Shown: positions 1-4,043 of the stretch, one piece after another
Layout of the letters: each line of letters opens with the position of its first letter
Position numbering within the stretch: the stretch's first letter is position 1
Assembly (NCBI GenBank): GCA_039029915.1
Contig: JBCCFD010000458.1
Location: forward strand, 1 to 6,307
DNA from: QQUD01 sp039029915
GTDB lineage: Bacteria > Chloroflexota > Anaerolineae > Promineifilales > Promineifilaceae
Length of the DNA stretch: 6,307 nucleotides
Direction: 5' to 3'
Notes under the pieces: model-generated
What the model was told of the DNA's origin: nothing
The model's database searches: none
The model's input: the letters and a program-made list of their open reading frames with translations, nothing else
Made by a program: the position numbers and the translations under genes

Positions 1-81
1 GTAACCTCTGGTAATACCAATGCACCATCTATTATGATCGGTGAAAAAGCGGCCGCAATGATTCTTGAGGGTGCTGCATAA
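1..81 (+). CDS. GMC-family flavin oxidoreductase, C-terminal end (partial)
   Basis: Frame 1 is open from the left edge to a TAA at 79-81 and gives 26 residues, including SGNTNAPSIMIGEKAA. This matches the closing motif of GMC oxidoreductases (choline dehydrogenase, glucose oxidase and cholesterol oxidase superfamily, GMC_oxred_C domain), typically written as SGNTNAPTIMIAEKAADMI. In that family the conserved Asn of the NTNAP stretch lies near the flavin and the active site, and the helix after it closes the FAD-binding domain. The enzymes oxidise alcohols or sugars with FAD as cofactor. The substrate cannot be told from this tail, and everything upstream is outside the window. The protein ends a few residues after the motif, as is usual. 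The gene converges on the acetyltransferase gene 310 bp downstream. Confidence 0.82.
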   Translation, partial: VTSGNTNAPSIMIGEKAAAMILEGAA

Positions 82-163
82 AAATAGGTTTTTGCTTGAG
101 TGAGCAATATTAGAAATTTTAGGAGCCTGGTGAATATTGAGTATCTTTTGGTAAAAATCATCT

Positions 164-213
164 AGTAGTCCGCCAAATATCTTTTGCAAGGTGTAACGAT
201 GACGAGGACTACT
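164..213. repeat. Inverted repeat, 8-bp arms
   Basis: AGTAGTCC at 164-171 is exactly complementary to GGACTACT at 206-213, with 34 bases between the arms. The long loop makes it weaker as a hairpin than its two neighbours, but it lies directly beside them. Confidence 0.5.
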
Positions 214-217
214 TGAA

Positions 218-257
218 GGTGCACCAAACTTACCCGTCAAACCTTGTTTGGTGCACC
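218..257. repeat. Perfect 12-bp inverted repeat (hairpin)
   Basis: GGTGCACCAAAC at 218-229 pairs perfectly with GTTTGGTGCACC at 246-257 around a 16-base loop. Each arm contains GGTGCACC, which is itself a palindrome, so the site also reads as two identical octamers whose starts are 32 bp apart, close to three turns of DNA. It could form a stable hairpin on either strand or be bound by a protein on one face. No T run follows on either strand. Confidence 0.75.
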
Positions 258-266
258 ACTAGGCTA

Positions 267-323
267 AGGTTTCGTCTACCCTAATTTGATCGATGACGAT
301 TGTGAAGGAGGTAGACGAAACCT
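267..323. repeat. Perfect 14-bp inverted repeat (hairpin)
   Basis: AGGTTTCGTCTACC at 267-280 pairs perfectly with GGTAGACGAAACCT at 310-323 across a 29-base loop. This is the longest perfect stem in the window. A chance match of this length at this distance is very unlikely. The first half of the arm (AAGGTTT at 266-272) can also pair with AAACCTT at 239-245 in the loop of the preceding repeat, so alternative foldings are possible. Confidence 0.75.
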
Positions 324-369
324 CATGTTCTGATCATTTCAATGGCCATTATTTCATGGTAGATAGAAC

Positions 370-396
370 ACTAGGTTTGACATTGTGCAACCTAGT
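370..396 (-). terminator. Hairpin over the acetyltransferase stop codon, possible terminator
   Basis: ACTAGGTT at 370-377 pairs with AACCTAGT at 389-396 around an 11-base loop. The right arm contains the stop codon of the minus-strand acetyltransferase gene (392-394). The position fits transcription termination or 3'-end protection of that mRNA, but the base run that follows on the minus strand is not U-rich. Calling it a terminator is an inference from position alone. Confidence 0.3.
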
Positions 397-850
397 CAGC
401 TTGTTTTACGAGCACTTTCTTCATATAAATCCGGGAAAACCCCTTTTCTATGCGGCGGTCGAATTCAGTGTAGCCAAAACGGCCGTATATCTCCACATTC
501 TCCACCATCTTTTCATGCGTATAGAGCTGAATCTCTGCAAACCCGCGTTGGTGAGCGATCTGCTCTGCTTTAATAAGAAGCTGCTTGCCAACCCCCCGCC
601 CCTGAAAATCAGGATGTACAGCCACATTATCAAGCAAAAATCGGCCGGGATATTCGATCAAAATAAGAAGCCCAGCAAGCTGTGACTCAATTTCAGCCAC
701 CAAGGCAGTGTGGTTACGAATCATTTCAGCATAATCGTCGAGCATGGGGCCAGGCGGGCGGCCAATCCGCTCAATGTAGTGGGCATAAGCGGCATTAACG
801 CAGGTCGTCATTGATTGGACATCATTTGGGATGGCTGGACGAATATTCAT
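392..850 (-). CDS. GNAT-family N-acetyltransferase
   Basis: This 152-residue protein is the usual size of a single-domain GNAT enzyme, which moves an acetyl group from acetyl-CoA to an amine. The first strand carries the common opening IRPAIPNDVQSM. The strand-4 segment FLLDNVAVHPDFQGRGVGKQLL (about 71-92) holds the acetyl-CoA pyrophosphate loop QGRGVG at 83-88, fitting the family Q/RxxGxG/A signature. A helix follows, and the C-terminal part has the typical NVEIYGRFGYTEFDR segment (118-132), where the Tyr of the IYGRFGY stretch is the usual general acid. No signal peptide or membrane segment is present, so it should be cytosolic. The ATG at 848-850 is supported by GAGGT about 10 bases upstream. 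It stands alone, divergent from the propeller-peptidase gene. The substrate (protein N-terminus, amino acid, aminoglycoside or polyamine) cannot be told from sequence. Confidence 0.92.
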   Translation of the reverse strand: MNIRPAIPNDVQSMTTCVNAAYAHYIERIGRPPGPMLDDYAEMIRNHTALVAEIESQLAGLLILIEYPGRFLLDNVAVHPDFQGRGVGKQLLIKAEQIAHQRGFAEIQLYTHEKMVENVEIYGRFGYTEFDRRIEKGFSRIYMKKVLVKQAD

Positions 851-860
851 AATAAACTAG

Positions 861-865
861 ACCTC
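861..865 (-). promoter_or_regulatory. Ribosome binding site of the acetyltransferase gene
   Basis: On the minus strand this reads GAGGT, ten bases before the ATG at 850. It supports that start, and no other in-frame ATG lies nearby upstream with a comparable site. Confidence 0.55.
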
Positions 866-955
866 GCTTTATTCATATCTAATTTTACTGAGAAATAGCA
901 CCTTTTGTGGAGACGGTTTGGGGACGGCCGTTTTTTATCGTTGGTCATATTCATT

Positions 956-961
956 TATAAT
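956..961 (+). promoter_or_regulatory. Probable -10 element of the propeller-peptidase gene
   Basis: A perfect TATAAT lies 38 bases before the GTG start, in the 149-bp spacer between the divergent genes. Transcription would begin near 968 and leave a leader of about 30 bases containing the ribosome binding site. The bases at the -35 distance (about 933-939) are T-rich but do not match TTGACA well, so the promoter may be weak or activator-dependent. One copy of the ACGGCCGT palindrome (924-931) lies just upstream of the -35 position. Confidence 0.45.
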
Positions 962-986
962 CTGTTTTCTTCAACATTGGAACAGT

Positions 987-994
987 AGAGGAGA
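987..994 (+). promoter_or_regulatory. Ribosome binding site deciding a GTG start
   Basis: AGAGGAGA ends five bases before GTG at 1000-1002. The strong Shine-Dalgarno match at correct spacing selects this GTG as the start; the reading frame has no better placed ATG nearby. Confidence 0.7.
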
Positions 995-999
995 CACCC

Positions 1000-3933
1000 G
1001 TGACCGATCAGACGACAAATTTACAACAAAGTGATGCTAAACCTCATCTCATTATTCGTCCCCCTGATTTAGCCGGCCTAGAAAAGTATGGTGGCTTTGG
1101 AAATGCGGCGGATATTTGTGAAACGGCCGTTATTGTGTCTGCGCCGTATCAAAAGCTAGAAAAAGGGCAAAAAGGGCGCGTTTACATTTACAACCGCACG
1201 GGTAACGATCAGCTTAAGACACCCACTCCCTTCACCCCTCCCTGGAAGGACGAAGATAAAATGGGGGGCGGTTTTGGCGATGTTGTTGCCATATCCGACA
1301 AAATAGCGCTGGTGAGTGCACCATACCACAATACAACGGCCGGGCTTGGGGCAGGGATTGTGTTCGTGTACGAAAAAGACAGCAGTGGAAACTGGGCTTA
1401 CTCAAACGAAATACGCATTCCAAGGCATATGGATATCGATCATTTTGACTGTTATTTTGGCGCCAGCATTGCTGTCAGCGGGGACACGATTGTTATTGGG
1501 GGTGAAAATCGAAAGTCTGGTCAATCATTTGTTGCCATTTACGAAAAACAGGCCAATCATGACTGGGCCAAACCCGTCATCCTATTTCAACCTGATCAGG
1601 TGCCAGTGACGCGCTTTGGGGAAAAGATTGCCCTAAATCAGGAGACGCTCCTCGTCCGCGCCAATGAGAAGAATAGCAGCGACCCAGCTTCCGTTTTTAT
1701 GTTCAAACGAACGGCTCCTTTGCAGTGGGAAGCGCAATTGACTTTTAAACCCACCACATTGGCATCAACCTATTTAAATGCATCAGACGGTGATTGGGAT
1801 GAGTTTGGCACCCAATTGGTGATTGACGGCGAAACCATTGCCGTGAGTGGCGTCAAAGATGAGCAAACCTACATTTTTATTTACTCATCGTTGAAACAAC
1901 AGCTTTTGGCTCTGCCAGCTTTTGATGGATACGCTCCCGGAACGATCGATGGTTTAGCCCTTCAAGGTGACCACCTACTCATTTCTGCCTCCTATATTAA
2001 CAGCGCCTCCAACAGTATCAGAGTCGTTTTGGTGTACAAACGACGCTTAAACAACGAGTGGCACAAGCAGTCTGTTTTAACGCCTCAATGGGATAGCGAT
2101 GCAACTGGCGGGGACGTATTAAACCTTTTTGGCGGCACAGTTGCCGTTTACAACGGCACAATGGTGATTAGCGAGAACGGCGGGCCTGATGACGATAAAG
2201 AAACGGGCTTAGTGTACCTTTTTAAAGAAAAGGATGGCGATTGGCTTGAAACGATGCAGCCCGTTGGCGGTAGGGGGAACAAACAATCAAAAACACGCTA
2301 CACCTTTGATACATCGGGCGCGTGGAACGGCCGTTTGCAAAACCTGCTCAACATCGTCAAAACCAGCCAGGCTTCTGCCAAAAAGATGGTGGATGACCAT
2401 CAAAAGGTTGCCATGCGGCTTGAAGATTGGTACGAACTCACCCAAATCAACACGCTCCACGTTTTGCTCACGAACCTGCTCAACTTTGGCGACGAGCGCG
2501 TACGACATATCTTTAGACTGGTGCATCACTTTCAAGAGGAGATAGAAAGCTTCAAGAAAAAATATAAGGCCGCAGCAGAGGGTGAGCCCTTATTCTTCTA
2601 CGAGGAAATCTATCACAAAGATCCAGCGGTTCCCTTTGAACGCCTTGGCTTAAAAAAAGCCGTCGCCACCTTTAAATTACGCAATACGCTCAATAATCTG
2701 TCTCAAGATTTAGAAATTATGCAGCGGGCGCTTGATCAGCGGCAGCGCGCCCCGGATGGCAGTATGACCATTCAAGGCAGTGCGCTCCTGAATGCGGATG
2801 TGCTAGCGACCCATGCGATGAAGCTGGCCCGAGGCGCGCTCATGGATAATCGGTACACGCGCATCATCACGTACTTTAGCCAGGTGACCAAGGTGCGCGT
2901 TTTGCCCTACGATCCCGACGTCATTTTGATTGGTCTACCGTTTGCCAGCGTCCCCACCCGCCAAACTCAATTTACAGGCGACCAATCACAGGTGCCTTGG
3001 GACTTTCTAGCGATTCCGCATGAAATTGGCCATTTTCTGTTTCGCAACGGCACGCTCAAAATCAACAATAATCAAAGAGCTACCATTGCTCAACAGCTGG
3101 TGCCGTTTAAAGCGCAAATTGCTGAAGAACAGCAAGCTTTCGAGTCTGGTGTGCAGGGTTCACGCCCCACAAATTGGCTGGTAAACTGGATGGAAGAGCT
3201 GTTTTGTGACATTTATGGCTGTATTGTTGCTGGCCCCATCTATGTTTTAGGGCTGCAGGATATTCTCTCGGACGGTGAGCCGGAAGACTTGATTAAAGAT
3301 AGCGGACACCATCCGATTCCGGCAATACGGCCGTTTATCGCCTCCCAAATTCTTAAAGCTATCCAAGACGTATCCATCGAAATGAGAGTGCACGGCGCCA
3401 AACCGGTTTTCTATAATGTTGTGCCCAAACTGCTGGATGAAAATTGGAAAGCGAAGCTTGTTGAGTGGGACATTTTGACACCGGAGCAAGATACCAATGA
3501 TATGGCGCTATCCGTCTTATCCGCTATTGTGGAGCATGACCATGAAGAGCATGAAAATCATCAGTATGACAGCGAACATTATGAGTTTGTAACCACAAAC
3601 TTTGAGACGGTATTTAACCTAAGCATGCGCTATGTGTGGCAAATGCTGTCTGACTTGGTTGATATCTTTTATATTCCTGATTGGACTGAAACGCTTTGGA
3701 GCAATGACGTTAAATTTGATCTGTCTGAGCTAGAAGATAAGTTTACGCAGGGTATTTCAAAGCCGATTGAGTCATTTGATAAACAGCCGAATCATTATGT
3801 GGGGCGATATCAGGACAATTACCATGAAGACGAGAAATTCCCACCGAATAAGCGCGTGCCAGAAAACCTGCTCGACCAATATCTTCGACTTTGGGCCAAT
3901 AAGGGGCCTGAAGGGGGTATTCACGGTGGGTAA
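1000..3933 (+). CDS. FG-GAP seven-bladed propeller fused to HExxH metallopeptidase-like domain
   Basis: The function of this 977-residue protein is unknown to me. Residues about 28-420 hold seven copies of an FG-GAP-type blade, each with an FG(x)n-A-(V/I)-S-G-D-T-(I/L)-V core and a closing (V/I)-Y-x-Y-(E/K) strand. Clear examples start at F33, F92, F153, F206 and F269, with degenerate ones near 316 and 377. Residues 430-670 are mostly helical. HEIGH at 674-678, in the context IPHEIGHFLF, is a zinc-binding HExxH motif. Fifty-five residues on, WMEELFCDIYG contains E733 and D737, the ExxxD pattern that supplies the third zinc ligand in gluzincins. A conserved-looking HHPIPAIRP follows at 770-778. 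Residues 845-860 hold five histidines among acidic residues. There is no signal peptide or membrane helix, although most FG-GAP proteins are exported. A zinc peptidase guided by a protein- or sugar-binding propeller is an inference. It converges with the regulator gene. Confidence 0.85.
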   Translation: MTDQTTNLQQSDAKPHLIIRPPDLAGLEKYGGFGNAADICETAVIVSAPYQKLEKGQKGRVYIYNRTGNDQLKTPTPFTPPWKDEDKMGGGFGDVVAISDKIALVSAPYHNTTAGLGAGIVFVYEKDSSGNWAYSNEIRIPRHMDIDHFDCYFGASIAVSGDTIVIGGENRKSGQSFVAIYEKQANHDWAKPVILFQPDQVPVTRFGEKIALNQETLLVRANEKNSSDPASVFMFKRTAPLQWEAQLTFKPTTLASTYLNASDGDWDEFGTQLVIDGETIAVSGVKDEQTYIFIYSSLKQQLLALPAFDGYAPGTIDGLALQGDHLLISASYINSASNSIRVVLVYKRRLNNEWHKQSVLTPQWDSDATGGDVLNLFGGTVAVYNGTMVISENGGPDDDKETGLVYLFKEKDGDWLETMQPVGGRGNKQSKTRYTFDTSGAWNGRLQNLLNIVKTSQASAKKMVDDHQKVAMRLEDWYELTQINTLHVLLTNLLNFGDERVRHIFRLVHHFQEEIESFKKKYKAAAEGEPLFFYEEIYHKDPAVPFERLGLKKAVATFKLRNTLNNLSQDLEIMQRALDQRQRAPDGSMTIQGSALLNADVLATHAMKLARGALMDNRYTRIITYFSQVTKVRVLPYDPDVILIGLPFASVPTRQTQFTGDQSQVPWDFLAIPHEIGHFLFRNGTLKINNNQRATIAQQLVPFKAQIAEEQQAFESGVQGSRPTNWLVNWMEELFCDIYGCIVAGPIYVLGLQDILSDGEPEDLIKDSGHHPIPAIRPFIASQILKAIQDVSIEMRVHGAKPVFYNVVPKLLDENWKAKLVEWDILTPEQDTNDMALSVLSAIVEHDHEEHENHQYDSEHYEFVTTNFETVFNLSMRYVWQMLSDLVDIFYIPDWTETLWSNDVKFDLSELEDKFTQGISKPIESFDKQPNHYVGRYQDNYHEDEKFPPNKRVPENLLDQYLRLWANKGPEGGIHGG

Positions 3934-4043
3934 GGTGATTGCAAAAAATGTATGGTCGCTCTGCTCAAGGTGACAATCCGAAGGGGTAAGTTTCTACCAT
4001 TTTGCTTGTGACTCAATCAAATCTGGTGTTTGAAAAGACAATT
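3934..4043. other. Convergent spacer without a clear terminator
   Basis: These 110 bases separate the 3' ends of the propeller-peptidase gene and the regulator gene. Only weak structure is visible: a 4-bp stem GGTA/TACC at 3985-3998 followed by ATTTT, and a broken pairing between ATGGT at 3952-3956 and ACCAT at 3996-4000. Termination for both genes presumably happens here, but no standard intrinsic terminator can be named. Confidence 0.4.

Larger units (their letters stand above)
82..391. other. Gene-free convergent spacer rich in inverted repeats
   Basis: I see no convincing gene between the oxidoreductase stop and the acetyltransferase stop. The stretch instead holds three perfect inverted repeats in series (164-213, 218-257, 267-323), and a fourth hairpin overlaps the acetyltransferase stop. 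None is followed by a run of T on either strand, so they are not textbook intrinsic terminators. There is also a weak 5-bp stem at 92-107 just after the first stop. Possible readings are a Rho-independent-like double terminator without a U tract, a small structured RNA, or a non-autonomous palindromic repeat element. Confidence 0.6.

Noticed and set aside
49..56. GCGGCCGC octamer, as a member of the palindrome family or a cloning site
   Set aside because: It shares only the CGGCCG core and lies in the codons for the GMC tail (KAAA); a natural alanine-coding origin is enough.
92..107. TTGCT/AGCAA stem just after the GMC oxidoreductase stop
   Set aside because: Only five base pairs, and not followed by a T run on the plus strand.
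293..685. A 130-codon plus-strand open frame opposite the acetyltransferase gene
   Set aside because: It lies mostly antisense to a clearly recognisable GNAT gene, starts within the inverted-repeat spacer and its product resembles no family I know.
911..936. ACGG/CCGT stem followed by six T at 931-936, terminator-like on the plus strand
   Set aside because: No plus-strand gene ends upstream, the stem is only 4-5 bp, and the segment is explained by a copy of the ACGGCCGT palindrome in a divergent promoter region.
3985..4003. GGTA/TACC stem followed by ATTTT in the convergent spacer, as a terminator
   Set aside because: A 4-bp stem is too weak and frequent by chance to be called.
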